Below are positions 1 to 7,888 of a stretch of DNA of 64,000 nucleotides, one piece after another. The stretch spans positions 214,571 through 278,570 of the forward strand of contig NZ_CVQP01000007.1 of assembly GCF_001040705.1 (NCBI RefSeq), given 5' to 3'. The position numbers and the translations under genes are program-made. The notes beneath the pieces were generated by a model. It had not been told where the DNA came from and did not search any database. It was given only the letters and a program-made list of their open reading frames with translations. This stretch comes from Rhodococcus sp. RD6.2 (GTDB taxonomy: Bacteria; Actinomycetota; Actinomycetes; Mycobacteriales; Mycobacteriaceae). How positions within the stretch are numbered: position 1 is the stretch's first letter; each line of letters opens with the position of its first letter.

Positions 1-331
1 GATGATCGAGATCAAGATTTCGTATGACACGGATCCGGAGTTGGCGTTGGAGAATACGCGGTTCTGGGCGCCGTTGTCGTTGTCGCCGGAGCAGAAGCAT
101 TCGATCGAGGATCCGATCGAGATGGAGGCGGCGGCGGATGCGTTGCCGATCGAGCAGGTGGCGAAGCGGTGGATTGTGGCGTCGGATCCGGATGATGCGG
201 TGGAGCAGGTGAAGGCGTATGTGGATGCTGGGTTGAATCATTTGGTGTTTCATGCGCCGGGTCATGATCAGCGGCGTTTTCTGGAGTTGTTCGAGCGGGA
301 TTTGGCGCCGCGGCTGCGCGCACTCGCCTGA
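1..331 (+). CDS. fgd1: F420-dependent glucose-6-phosphate dehydrogenase, C-terminal part (truncated by window start)
   Basis: The reading frame is open from the window edge to the TGA at 329-331. The visible 109 residues closely match the C-terminal third of the roughly 336-residue Fgd1 as I remember it (for example [20 protein letters not shown] and [19 protein letters not shown]). Fgd1 is a cytosolic luciferase-like flavin/F420 oxidoreductase that oxidises glucose-6-phosphate and supplies reduced F420. The ATG at position 2 is internal, not a start. Codon use is unlike the rest of the window: Leu is mostly TTG, Asp and His mostly GAT and CAT, and most other codons end in G. Only the last few codons return to the local style. 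In M. tuberculosis fgd1 directly precedes pta; here about 9.7 kb separates them. Confidence 0.93.
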   Translation, partial: MIEIKISYDTDPELALENTRFWAPLSLSPEQKHSIEDPIEMEAAADALPIEQVAKRWIVASDPDDAVEQVKAYVDAGLNHLVFHAPGHDQRRFLELFERDLAPRLRALA

Positions 332-337
332 CAGGGA

Positions 338-378
338 CCTGGCCCCAGATCCGCAGAGGGATGAGATCCGGGGCCAGG
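338..378. terminator. Bidirectional hairpin terminator between fgd1 and the phosphatase gene
   Basis: A 14-nt arm at 338-351 (CCTGGCCCCAGATC) pairs with 365-378 with one mismatch that can form G-U, around a 13-nt loop. It lies between two convergent stop codons (331 and 394). There is no U-tract, as is common in actinobacteria. Confidence 0.7.
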
Positions 379-393
379 AGTCGGGAGTGCTTG

Positions 394-1332
394 TCAGGCA
401 AGCAGTTTGGCCTTCAGCTTCGCGATCGTCGCCGTGTCGAGGCCGAGGCCCTCGGACAGGTACTTGTCGACCGTGCCGTAGTCCGCGGTGATCTGGTCGA
501 GACCGGCCTGCAGGTAGCTGGCGTCGACACCGAGAATCGGGGTCAGGTTGGTCGCGGCCTGGGCGCCGAGCGCGCCGGTGATCTGCTGGAGGATCTTCTG
601 GTTGGTTTCCTCGAGGTAGGTGTTGCTCAGCAGGTAGTCGTCCATGATGGTCTGCTGCGGCAGCCCTGCGAGCGACTGCAGAAGCATTGCCGTCCAACCG
701 GTGCGGTCCTTACCGGAGGTGCAGTGGAACAGCTGGGCTCCATCGTTGTTCGCGATGTCGGTCAGGACCGTGGCGAACTGGGTCCGCTTGGCGGCATCGG
801 TGACGAAGGACTTGTTGGTGTCCACCAGGAACTGGGCGGCCTGCTCCGGTGAGGTGATCGTCTGTGCCAGCTGGATCAGATTCGAGAACTCGATCGGCAC
901 GTTCTTGTACACCGCGTCGGCGGGGAGCTTGTCCTGACCGCCGATGAGCGGGTTGGTGATCTCGGACTGGCCGCGCATGTCGTACGCGTCGGCGACACCC
1001 AGGGCGGTGAGCGTGGCCAGGTCTGCATCGGACGTCTTGGTCGGTGCGTCGGACCGGTAGATCACGCCGCGATTGAGGCGGTGTCCGTTCGCGGTCTTGT
1101 AGCCGGCGCCGGTGTTGCCTGCGACGTCGCGGAAGTTGGCGACGGAGGCGAGGCGCGGAGTGTCGGCGAGGTTTTCGGGGCCGAGCGACTCCGTGCCGAG
1201 CGACCCGGTGTCGAGGGCGCCCAGCGGACCGAGGGGCCCGGTGTCGAGGGCGCCGGCCGCGGCAGGCGCGGACAGCAGCAGACCGCTCGCCAGCAGCACT
1301 GCGGTGAAGGTCTTCATGGTGTGAGTGGACAT
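394..1332 (-). CDS. Secreted tyrosine/serine protein phosphatase (MptpB-like)
   Basis: This 312-residue protein starts with a cleavable signal peptide (residues 1 to about 27). A Gly/Leu/Asp-rich repetitive linker with GPLG and DTGSLG motifs follows, then a Y_phosphatase3-type domain. The catalytic signature is HCTSGKDRTGW, with nucleophile Cys204 and Arg210 in the C-x5-R arrangement; the GKDRTG form is typical of the MptpB family. These enzymes dephosphorylate phosphotyrosine and sometimes phosphoinositides. The signal peptide predicts action outside the membrane. The ATG at 1332 is preceded by GAAAGG at a 6-nt distance. It lies 33 nt downstream of the DUF7064-like gene and is probably the last gene of a three-gene operon opposite a TetR gene. 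Its physiological substrate is unknown. Confidence 0.87.
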   Translation of the reverse strand: MSTHTMKTFTAVLLASGLLLSAPAAAGALDTGPLGPLGALDTGSLGTESLGPENLADTPRLASVANFRDVAGNTGAGYKTANGHRLNRGVIYRSDAPTKTSDADLATLTALGVADAYDMRGQSEITNPLIGGQDKLPADAVYKNVPIEFSNLIQLAQTITSPEQAAQFLVDTNKSFVTDAAKRTQFATVLTDIANNDGAQLFHCTSGKDRTGWTAMLLQSLAGLPQQTIMDDYLLSNTYLEETNQKILQQITGALGAQAATNLTPILGVDASYLQAGLDQITADYGTVDKYLSEGLGLDTATIAKLKAKLLA

Positions 1333-1365
1333 GGGGAACCTTTCTCTTGGTGGAGCTGTGGACGA

Positions 1366-2529
1366 TCAGGGAGTGACGTCGGCGAGGCCGGTGAAGCCGT
1401 AGCGACGGTGCGGGCCGATGACGCCGATCTCGAACAGGCCTGCGCCGGTGTAGGTGTCGGAACCTTCGGACAGGGTGAAGCGGGCGAGGTTGTCGACGGG
1501 GCAGAGGATCTTCTTCCACGATTCGATCTCGGAGACCTTCTCGCGCAGACCCTGGACGACGAGGTCGCCCTGCCACATGCCGTGCCGCCAGTCCTGCTCG
1601 AGGCCGTACCCCGTGCCCACGCCCAGGTAGTGCGGCAGCACCGGTTCGCACGTGACGGTGACGATCTCGTCGGGGCCGCCGGGCTCGCCGGGGCGACGGA
1701 ACCGCAGTGTCGATGTGGACACTTCGCGGGTGCCCGGGACGAAGCGCAGTTCGTGCTCGGGTCGGCCGAGCCACTGCGGCTGGCGAGTCCGGTCAGCCCA
1801 CACGCGGGTGGCGTCCTCGACGATGCGCCTGCCCTCCGTGTCCTCCTGAATGACGGTGATCACGGAGAAGTCGTCGAATTGCATGATCGCGTAGATCCAG
1901 AAGAAGTTCTGTGTCCCCGCGATGGACGGATCCGCCCGTCGCCCAGGAGGTTCCGGTTCGCCGATGGGACGGACCCCCCACGACCGATCGCGGTTGCCGC
2001 GCCACCGGTCCGCGGTGACGTCGTGGACGACGTCGTTGACGGAGAGCGTCCCCTGCCACGACCCGGTCTGCACGAACCGCTGGGTGTCGAAGGTGACCCG
2101 CTCGAGTTGTCGGTGGAAGTGCCGGGCTTCGAGATTCGCCGGGACATCGGAGGTGAACGTCAGGTCGAAGGACAGATCGGGTGCCTGCGCGCTCGGGTCG
2201 AGCACGACCCGAAGACGGTGCAAGCCCTCGAGCACCTCGATTCGCAGCGGCCCGACGGACAGGTCCATCCGGTCCTCGCCGAGGGCACGCGATGCCCGGA
2301 AGACGATGTGGTCGTCGCCGCGGCGCAGCACCGCGAACCCGTCGCACACACCGAGGTTCGGGTACTGACCCAGGCCGACGATCAGGAACAGTGGTTCGGT
2401 GTCGCCGTCCACCCCGGGGTGGCAGTTGAAGTAGTAGCGGTCGTAGAAATTGCGGTCCGAGGTGCCGACGTGACGGATCGTCTCGGCGATCTGGTGGACG
2501 GGGTAGTCGTCGAGGGGGGAAAGGCTCAC
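1366..2529 (-). CDS. DUF7064-like / hydroxyneurosporene-synthase-type lipocalin-fold protein
   Basis: The 387-residue protein has no signal peptide and no membrane segment. It is rich in beta-strand-like stretches and aromatic residues (for example FYDRYYFNCHPGVDGD near the N-terminus and RGNRDRSWGVRP near the middle). This resembles the AttH/CrtC-like (carotenoid 1,2-hydratase) and DUF7064/7065 families, which adopt a double lipocalin-like barrel and are often encoded next to phosphotransferase-family genes. Binding or modification of a lipid-like substrate is an inference from the fold; no activity can be assigned. Its ATG overlaps the stop codon of the upstream phosphotransferase gene by 4 nt, so the two are translationally coupled. 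Confidence 0.72.
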   Translation of the reverse strand: MSLSPLDDYPVHQIAETIRHVGTSDRNFYDRYYFNCHPGVDGDTEPLFLIVGLGQYPNLGVCDGFAVLRRGDDHIVFRASRALGEDRMDLSVGPLRIEVLEGLHRLRVVLDPSAQAPDLSFDLTFTSDVPANLEARHFHRQLERVTFDTQRFVQTGSWQGTLSVNDVVHDVTADRWRGNRDRSWGVRPIGEPEPPGRRADPSIAGTQNFFWIYAIMQFDDFSVITVIQEDTEGRRIVEDATRVWADRTRQPQWLGRPEHELRFVPGTREVSTSTLRFRRPGEPGGPDEIVTVTCEPVLPHYLGVGTGYGLEQDWRHGMWQGDLVVQGLREKVSEIESWKKILCPVDNLARFTLSEGSDTYTGAGLFEIGVIGPHRRYGFTGLADVTP

Positions 2530-3743
2530 GGCTGCACTCCGATTCCCGGCCAGTACGTGCCGTCGAGCATCGCGGTCAACGTGGCGCGGTGCAGGATCAT
2601 GTCGTCCGGGTCGGCCGGGGCGGGCGCCTGCCCGAACGCGATCGTCCGGGTCTGTACCCGGAACATCACGATCGCGTGCCGTAGGGCGGCGTACAGAGTG
2701 TGGAACTCGAGGTCCCGCGGGTGGTGGCCGGTGCGGTCGAAGTAGTGGGCGACGACGTCCGCCGGGCGCAGGAGGTCAGGTAGGCCGGGCAGGCCGGCGA
2801 GTGCGGCCAGATCGTCGAAGAAGCGGTGCAGATAGATCATCCAGCCGAGGTCGAGTTCGCGTGGACCGAGGGCGGCCATCTCCCAGTCGAGGACGGCGAC
2901 GGGCTCGAACTCGCGGTACATGATGTTGCCGATCCGCGAGTCGCCCCAGCACAGCACCGCGGGCCCGGCGGGCTCCGGCATGTTCGTCTCGATCCAGTCG
3001 AGAGCCCGCTCGATCAGCGGCGAGCGTGGGCCGTCCGCGGTCGCCCAGCGGTAGTAGTCCCGCTGGTCCCGGATGTGCGCGCGAAGCGCGGCGGCAGCGG
3101 TCAGTGGAGCGTCGGGGTCGTGACCGGCGGGGCGCAGCAGCGCGAAGCGGTCATCCGGAGCGTCGATCGTGTGCAGGTCCGCGAGCACCTGGACCGAGGC
3201 GTCCTGCAGCCGGCGGCGGGCCTCGGGCGGCGCCTCGGAGAGCCATGAACCGAACGTGTAGGGCATGACGTCCGGCGGGACGTCGCCGTCGAGTCGCCCC
3301 ATGACGAAGAACGCGCCGCCGAGCGGCTCGGGGGAGGTCTCGGACCAGTAGACGGCCGGGACAGGGACGGGCGAGTGCGCCGCAACCGTTCTCATCACCC
3401 GGTACTGCCGGTCCAGGTCGTAGGTGGGGAAGAGGGGGACCGCGGAGTCGGCGGGCGCGATCCGGGCGACGAGGCGGTGCTCGGCGCGGATGCCCGATTC
3501 CGTCCATTCGGCGTTGAAAAGGATTGTCTCGTTCGACATCCCGTTCGCCGCGGGGACCTCGACCGAGGTGACCTCGGGTGTGGCGTCGGCTGGGAGGACG
3601 GACTCGAGCCAGTCCCGTAGTCGGATGCGCAGGTGCTCCGGATCCTTTCGCGACTCGCCTGGGCGGGCGAGTTGGGCGAAGTCCGGGTCGGACAGTTGAG
3701 CCGAGTCCGGGTCGGATGGCGGGGCCGAGGTGTCGGGGGTCAT
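2526..3743 (-). CDS. Phosphotransferase-family protein (APH/choline-kinase fold)
   Basis: The protein has 405 residues from the ATG at 3743, which has GGAG 5 nt upstream; a longer in-frame start at 3797 would run into the operator repeats. The kinase-like fold is shown by the catalytic motif LCWGDSRIGNIMY (Asp near residue 268) and the metal-binding DWE (near 286), followed by GPRELDLGWM. This is the pattern of the acyl-CoA-dehydrogenase-associated phosphotransferase family (ACAD10/FadE36-like), not of proven antibiotic kinases. Members phosphorylate hydroxyl groups on small molecules, for example hydroxyacyl intermediates. It is the first gene of the operon with the DUF7064-like protein and the secreted phosphatase, divergent from tetR. 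Confidence 0.85.
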   Translation of the reverse strand: MTPDTSAPPSDPDSAQLSDPDFAQLARPGESRKDPEHLRIRLRDWLESVLPADATPEVTSVEVPAANGMSNETILFNAEWTESGIRAEHRLVARIAPADSAVPLFPTYDLDRQYRVMRTVAAHSPVPVPAVYWSETSPEPLGGAFFVMGRLDGDVPPDVMPYTFGSWLSEAPPEARRRLQDASVQVLADLHTIDAPDDRFALLRPAGHDPDAPLTAAAALRAHIRDQRDYYRWATADGPRSPLIERALDWIETNMPEPAGPAVLCWGDSRIGNIMYREFEPVAVLDWEMAALGPRELDLGWMIYLHRFFDDLAALAGLPGLPDLLRPADVVAHYFDRTGHHPRDLEFHTLYAALRHAIVMFRVQTRTIAFGQAPAPADPDDMILHRATLTAMLDGTYWPGIGVQP

Positions 3744-3804
3744 GACCACTCCTGGTAGGTGGTGCGCGCTGTTCGTGGGGTTGCCGCTCTGCGACAAGGC
3801 CGAT

Positions 3805-3873
3805 GTGGGGCAAAGCCGCTACAGACCGTGGGGCAAAGCCGCTACAGACCGTGGGGCAAAGCCGTTACAGACT
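3805..3873. repeat. Three tandem 23-bp repeats in the tetR / phosphotransferase intergenic region
   Basis: Units run 3805-3827, 3828-3850 and 3851-3873. The first two are identical; the third differs at two positions (CCGTTACAGACT instead of CCGCTACAGACC). Each contains a TACAGA core. The changes in the third unit turn this core into half of a perfect palindrome, so the array looks like degenerate copies of the operator at 3865-3877. Confidence 0.85.
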
Positions 3874-3902
3874 GTAATGACTAGAACCGTGACAGAATGT
3901 AA
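3865..3902. promoter_or_regulatory. Probable TetR operators (two related palindromic sites)
   Basis: TTACAGACTGTAA at 3865-3877 is a perfect 13-bp palindrome. TGACAGAATGTAA at 3890-3902 is a close variant exactly 25 bp downstream. Both lie 37-74 bp before the tetR start and upstream of the divergent operon, where an autoregulating TetR protein usually binds. Assignment to this TetR is by position only. Confidence 0.6.
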
Positions 3903-3938
3903 CGGCACCAACCGCACTGCGTACGAGGTTTTGCGAAA

Positions 3939-4586
3939 ATGTCACACGAACAGGTGTCGAAACACCGACTCGGGCCACAGCGCGACCCGGCGATCGACAC
4001 GGCGGTACTCGACGCCGCACGGCAACTGCTCGTCGAGCGGGGCTACCGCGGCACCTCCATCGACGCGATCGCGACCCGGGCGGGTGTCGGTCGTCCCGCG
4101 ATCTACCGGCGGTGGCCGTCGAAGGCCCACATCGTCAACGATGCCGTCTACCCGGTGCTCGACACCGACCGTGACGCGGACATCGACGCCGAGCTCGGCA
4201 CCAACGGGGTGATGCCCGACCAGGTCCGCGACCTGGTGTACGGGGCGATGGCACTGTTCTCGAATCCGGCGACCAGGGCGGCGGTTCCAGGTCTGATGGG
4301 CGAATTGCGCACGGACGACGCACTCCGCGACGTGCTCGTCGACCGCCAGTTGACCGGGGTCCGCGACGAACTGCGCAGGCGGCTCGACGCGGCCGTCGAC
4401 GCCGGCGAGATCCGTCGCGGCGTCGACGCCGACGTGCTCCTCGACATCCTCGGCGGCGCAGCCATCTTCGCGTCGTGCATCCGTGAGGTGTCGGACATCG
4501 GGAACGTCGCCGCAGCTCTCACCGACATCGTCCTGAACGGCATCCTGCCGACCCCCGCAGGTGACGGGGCCGCCGAAGATTCGTGA
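3939..4586 (+). CDS. TetR-family transcriptional regulator
   Basis: The 215-residue protein has an N-terminal TetR helix-turn-helix (about residues 20-65, with the recognition region GVGRPAIYRRWPSKAHIV) and a C-terminal ligand-binding domain of TetR_C_11/16 type. It is transcribed away from the phosphotransferase/DUF7064/phosphatase operon across a 195-bp region that carries palindromic operator-like sites, so it very likely represses that operon and itself. The ligand is unknown. Its stop overlaps a possible GTG of the next gene, but that gene is better started at 4604. Confidence 0.9.
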   Translation: MSHEQVSKHRLGPQRDPAIDTAVLDAARQLLVERGYRGTSIDAIATRAGVGRPAIYRRWPSKAHIVNDAVYPVLDTDRDADIDAELGTNGVMPDQVRDLVYGAMALFSNPATRAAVPGLMGELRTDDALRDVLVDRQLTGVRDELRRRLDAAVDAGEIRRGVDADVLLDILGGAAIFASCIREVSDIGNVAAALTDIVLNGILPTPAGDGAAEDS

Positions 4587-4589
4587 CGC

Positions 4590-4595
4590 TAGGCT
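4590..4595 (+). promoter_or_regulatory. -10 box for a leaderless Sufu-domain mRNA
   Basis: TAGGCT lies 8 nt before the ATG at 4604 and there is no Shine-Dalgarno sequence. The spacing predicts transcription starting at or next to the start codon, and supports 4604 over the in-frame GTG at 4583. Confidence 0.45.
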
Positions 4596-4603
4596 TTCGT
4601 CAC

Positions 4604-5206
4604 ATGGAACCCACCGACGACGTCATCGAATCCGCCCGCCGCATCGGCATCGTGTTCGGGGCGATGCCGCAGGTGGTGCTGTACCGGGCAGCTGTCGACG
4701 AGGACGCCGACGGCGAGGAGCCGGACGAGGTGTCGATCGCGATCGGCGACGCGTGCCCGGGTCCCGGCTACGCCTCGTACGCGACCCTCGACCTGTCTCG
4801 CTACCCGACGAACGTCACCACCGATGACGGCCGACCCATCCGTACCGAACTCGTCACCGTCGGCCGCGCCGACCATCGGGCACTGGCCGACGTCCTCGCG
4901 CAGTGCGCGTTCGCACTTGCGTCCGGTTCGTTCCATGTCACCCCGAACGCGATCGTCCCCAACGCCGTGCACGAGGCCGACCCGGGGCGCACCACCAAGC
5001 ACCTGCTGCTGGTCGTTCCGTTCATTTGGCCGGACCTGGAAATCCTCGTCGACCGAGAAGAGGACGTCACCACCTGGCTGCAGGCCGTGCCGATCACCGA
5101 TGCCGAACTCGAATTCGCCTCCCGAGAGGGCCCCGACGCGCTGTTCTCGCGTCTCGAGGAGGCCGCGGCCGACGTGTCGGAGATCGATCGGCCGTCGGTG
5201 GTCTGA
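4604..5206 (+). CDS. Suppressor-of-fused (Sufu) domain protein
   Basis: The 200-residue soluble acidic protein matches the bacterial Sufu-domain family in its pattern: an N-terminal strand region, a central conserved GRPIRTELVTVG segment and the HLLLVVPFIWPDLEIL region. In bacteria this domain occurs in small stand-alone proteins and in toxin-immunity contexts; a biochemical role is not established. The ATG at 4604 is preferred because a -10-like TAGGCT precedes it at leaderless spacing. No toxin gene is adjacent, so an immunity role has no support here. The following regulator gene has its own promoter-like element. Confidence 0.75.
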   Translation: MEPTDDVIESARRIGIVFGAMPQVVLYRAAVDEDADGEEPDEVSIAIGDACPGPGYASYATLDLSRYPTNVTTDDGRPIRTELVTVGRADHRALADVLAQCAFALASGSFHVTPNAIVPNAVHEADPGRTTKHLLLVVPFIWPDLEILVDREEDVTTWLQAVPITDAELEFASREGPDALFSRLEEAAADVSEIDRPSVV

Positions 5207-5262
5207 CGCCTGCTCGGGGCGCCACAAACTCGAACGGGCTGCCGACCCGGCCCGGATGGGCA

Positions 5263-5268
5263 TAGGAT
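5263..5268 (+). promoter_or_regulatory. -10 box for the LuxR-type regulator gene (leaderless)
   Basis: TAGGAT ends 7 nt before the ATG at 5276, and no Shine-Dalgarno sequence is visible. Confidence 0.45.
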
Positions 5269-5275
5269 TCTGACC

Positions 5276-7888
5276 ATGGATCGGCCGTGGCCGCTGATTC
5301 AGCGGCAGCACGAGTTCGACGCGCTCACCTCCGCCCTGACGTCTGCCACCGGCGCGTGCGGAGTGGTCCTCACCGGTGATGCCGGCGTCGGCAAGACCAC
5401 CCTCGCCCGGGTTGCCACCCAGTCGATACCCGGGGAAGTCCGCTGGGTCGCGGGCACCGAGTCCGCACGCAGCATCCCGCTCGGGGTCTTCGCCCACCTC
5501 GTCGGCAGCTCGACCGCGCGCGACCCCGTTGCGTTCATGGCCGCGGCACGCGAAGCCCTCCTCGGAACGTCCGGGCAGGTGGTGATCGGCGTCGACGACG
5601 CACACCTGCTCGACCACCTCTCCGCGACGTTCCTCCACCAACTGGCGATCGACCGGGTCGCGCACATCGTCGCGACCGTCCGCAGTGGCGAGTCCACCCC
5701 GGATGCCGTCACGTCTCTGTGGAAGGACGGGCACCTGAGACGGCTCGAACTGCGACCGTTCACTCGCGACCAGAGCGTGACATTCATCGAATCGGTGCTC
5801 GGCGCGCCGCTGGAAGGTCTGAGCGCGAAGCTGATGTGGGAGGCGTCGGGCGGCAACGCGCTGTTCCTGCACCACCTCGTCGAGGGAGCCCTCGAAGCGG
5901 GGACACTGCGCGAGCGGAGCGGGGTGTGGCAGTTGCGGGGCCGGGCGGCGATCACCTCGGAGCTGGCATCCCTTCTGGAGGACCGCATCGAGCACCTGCC
6001 GGACGACGTGATCCGGGTGCTGGAACTGCTCACCTTCTGCCAACCCCTCGCACTCGGCACTCTCGACGGTCTCGTCGGGGAGGAGGCGGTCGAGGATGCG
6101 GAACAGCGCGGACTGGTGCAGATCGTCGAGGACGGACCGAAGATCGAGGTGCGGTTCAGCCACCCCATGTTCAGTGAAGTGGTCCGGCGCCGGGTCGGAC
6201 GTGCCGCGGCACGTCGGCTGCGCGGCAACCTGGTCGAGGCCCTCCGGGCGAATCCCCCTGCCACGCCCAGCGACCGGATCAGGCTGGCGGAACTGGCTCT
6301 CGACAGCGACCAGACGCCCGACGTCGACCTGCTCGTGACCGCCGCGAAGGACGCGATCGCCTTCGCGAACGTGCCGCTCGGCGAACGACTTGCCCAGGCC
6401 GCAGTGGACAGGGACGGAGGATTCCGCGCGGCGAACCTCCTGGCCCGAGCGCAGCTGTGGCAGGGACGTCCCGCGGACGCGGATGCCGCGCTCCGGAGAT
6501 TCGACCCGGACTCGCTGGACGAGCGGCAACTGGTGCGATGGGGCGCTACCCGCGTCGCGAACCTGTTCTGGGCCGCCGGTGACGCCGATGCGGCACACGT
6601 GGTCCTCGACCAGGTCCAGCAGCGGGTCAAGGACCCGATCGGCGTCGCGGTGATGCGCGGTGTCGGCGCCACCTGCACCGTGTTCGAGAACCGCATCGAC
6701 GAGGGCCTCGCCGAAGCGGAAGCCGTTCTCGCGGAGTCCGGTACCGCTCCGTGGATCGACGAGTGGGGGATCTTCGCGGCGGCGTTGGCGCTGGCCGTCG
6801 GTGGGCACGGGAACCGGGCGGCGGAGCTGGCGGCCCGAGGCGATGCGGTGCGAACCAAGGTCGACGGTCTGACCCGCTATCCGGCCGCGATGGGGCCGGT
6901 ACTCGCGTTGGTGCTGACCGGTGAACTCGAGGCGGCCCGTCAGCGCGCGCAGCGGTACCTCGACGAGGCCGCCGCGACCGGGCAGTACCTGAGCTGGGGA
7001 CAGGCGAACATTCTGTACGCGCCGGTCGACATCGCGAGCGGGCGGTTCGCGGATGCGGCGCGACGGCTGGAGCAGGCGATGGCGGCCCTGGCCGTCGGAG
7101 ACACCGGCTCCGCACTTGCCTGGACCTTTCCCGCCTATTCGTATCTGGCGCAGGCCTATTCGGCGCTCGGCCGGGTTTCCGACGCGACCGCGATCCTCGC
7201 TGCCGGACAGGAGAGATTCGGCAGGCATGTCGCGGTCTTCGGTCCGTACTTCGAGATCGGCAAGGCCTGGGAGGCGGCCGGGAAGGGCGAGACGTCCCGC
7301 GCCATCTCCGCGGCGCACACGGCCGCCGACGCCGCATGCGAGTCGGGTCAGTTCGCCGTCGAGGCAGTGGCACTGCACCTCGCGACCAGGCTCGGGGACG
7401 CGACGACGGCGCCTCGGCTCGCGGAACTCGCCGCCACGTGTGACGGCGTTTTCGTCCCCCTCGCCGCCGCGCAGGCGGCCGCCTTCGAATCCGGTGACGG
7501 CGACGAACTGGCAAGGATCGCCGGTGAATTCGAGAGAGGCGGTGCGCTCCTCGACGCCGCCGATGCAGCCGCGCAGGCCGCTGTCGCCTACTCGAACGCC
7601 GACCGCAGACGCGATTCGCTGGACGCCGCGGCGATTGCGAACTCCCTTGCGCAGAAGGCGGACCACGCCTCGACACCCGCGATTCTCGAGGCAGCCCGGC
7701 CGCTGCCACTGACCAGCCGCGAGCGTGAGATCGCCTCGATGGTCGCGGTCGGGCTGTCGAACCGGGAGATCGCCGATCGCCTGGTCGTGTCCGTGCGCAC
7801 CGTCGAGGGGCACATCTACCGCGCCTGCACGAAACTCGACGCCGCCGACCGCAACGGGCTGGCGGAGTCGCTACGAGCGCGGCGCTGA
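5276..7888 (+). CDS. Large ATP-binding LuxR-family regulator (LAL type)
   Basis: This 870-residue regulator has an N-terminal AAA-like ATPase with Walker A GDAGVGKTT (residues 34-42) and a Walker B region GVDDAH (near 105). A long alpha-helical TPR-like middle section rich in Ala, Leu and Glu follows. The C-terminal LuxR helix-turn-helix (about 808-870) contains LTSREREIASMVAVGLSNRE and SVRTVEGHIYRACTKL. LAL regulators are ATP-dependent activators that often sense small molecules through the middle section. Targets are not evident. The neighbouring unknown/Ig-repeat gene pair runs towards it, and the two 3' ends overlap by 18 nt. Confidence 0.9.
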   Translation: MDRPWPLIQRQHEFDALTSALTSATGACGVVLTGDAGVGKTTLARVATQSIPGEVRWVAGTESARSIPLGVFAHLVGSSTARDPVAFMAAAREALLGTSGQVVIGVDDAHLLDHLSATFLHQLAIDRVAHIVATVRSGESTPDAVTSLWKDGHLRRLELRPFTRDQSVTFIESVLGAPLEGLSAKLMWEASGGNALFLHHLVEGALEAGTLRERSGVWQLRGRAAITSELASLLEDRIEHLPDDVIRVLELLTFCQPLALGTLDGLVGEEAVEDAEQRGLVQIVEDGPKIEVRFSHPMFSEVVRRRVGRAAARRLRGNLVEALRANPPATPSDRIRLAELALDSDQTPDVDLLVTAAKDAIAFANVPLGERLAQAAVDRDGGFRAANLLARAQLWQGRPADADAALRRFDPDSLDERQLVRWGATRVANLFWAAGDADAAHVVLDQVQQRVKDPIGVAVMRGVGATCTVFENRIDEGLAEAEAVLAESGTAPWIDEWGIFAAALALAVGGHGNRAAELAARGDAVRTKVDGLTRYPAAMGPVLALVLTGELEAARQRAQRYLDEAAATGQYLSWGQANILYAPVDIASGRFADAARRLEQAMAALAVGDTGSALAWTFPAYSYLAQAYSALGRVSDATAILAAGQERFGRHVAVFGPYFEIGKAWEAAGKGETSRAISAAHTAADAACESGQFAVEAVALHLATRLGDATTAPRLAELAATCDGVFVPLAAAQAAAFESGDGDELARIAGEFERGGALLDAADAAAQAAVAYSNADRRRDSLDAAAIANSLAQKADHASTPAILEAARPLPLTSREREIASMVAVGLSNREIADRLVVSVRTVEGHIYRACTKLDAADRNGLAESLRARR

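Noticed and set aside
2526-3743. Phosphotransferase gene as an aminoglycoside-resistance gene
   Set aside because: The catalytic motifs are those of the broad APH fold, but the operon context and motif details fit the ACAD10/FadE36-like phosphotransferases, not known resistance enzymes.
3805-3873. Tandem repeats considered as a CRISPR array
   Set aside because: Units are directly adjacent without spacers and no cas genes are present.
4589-7813. A 1074-codon open frame on the minus strand across the Sufu and LuxR-type genes
   Set aside because: It is the antisense shadow of strongly GC-biased codons. Its product is Arg/Gly/Glu-rich with no domain, and the plus-strand genes have clear motifs.
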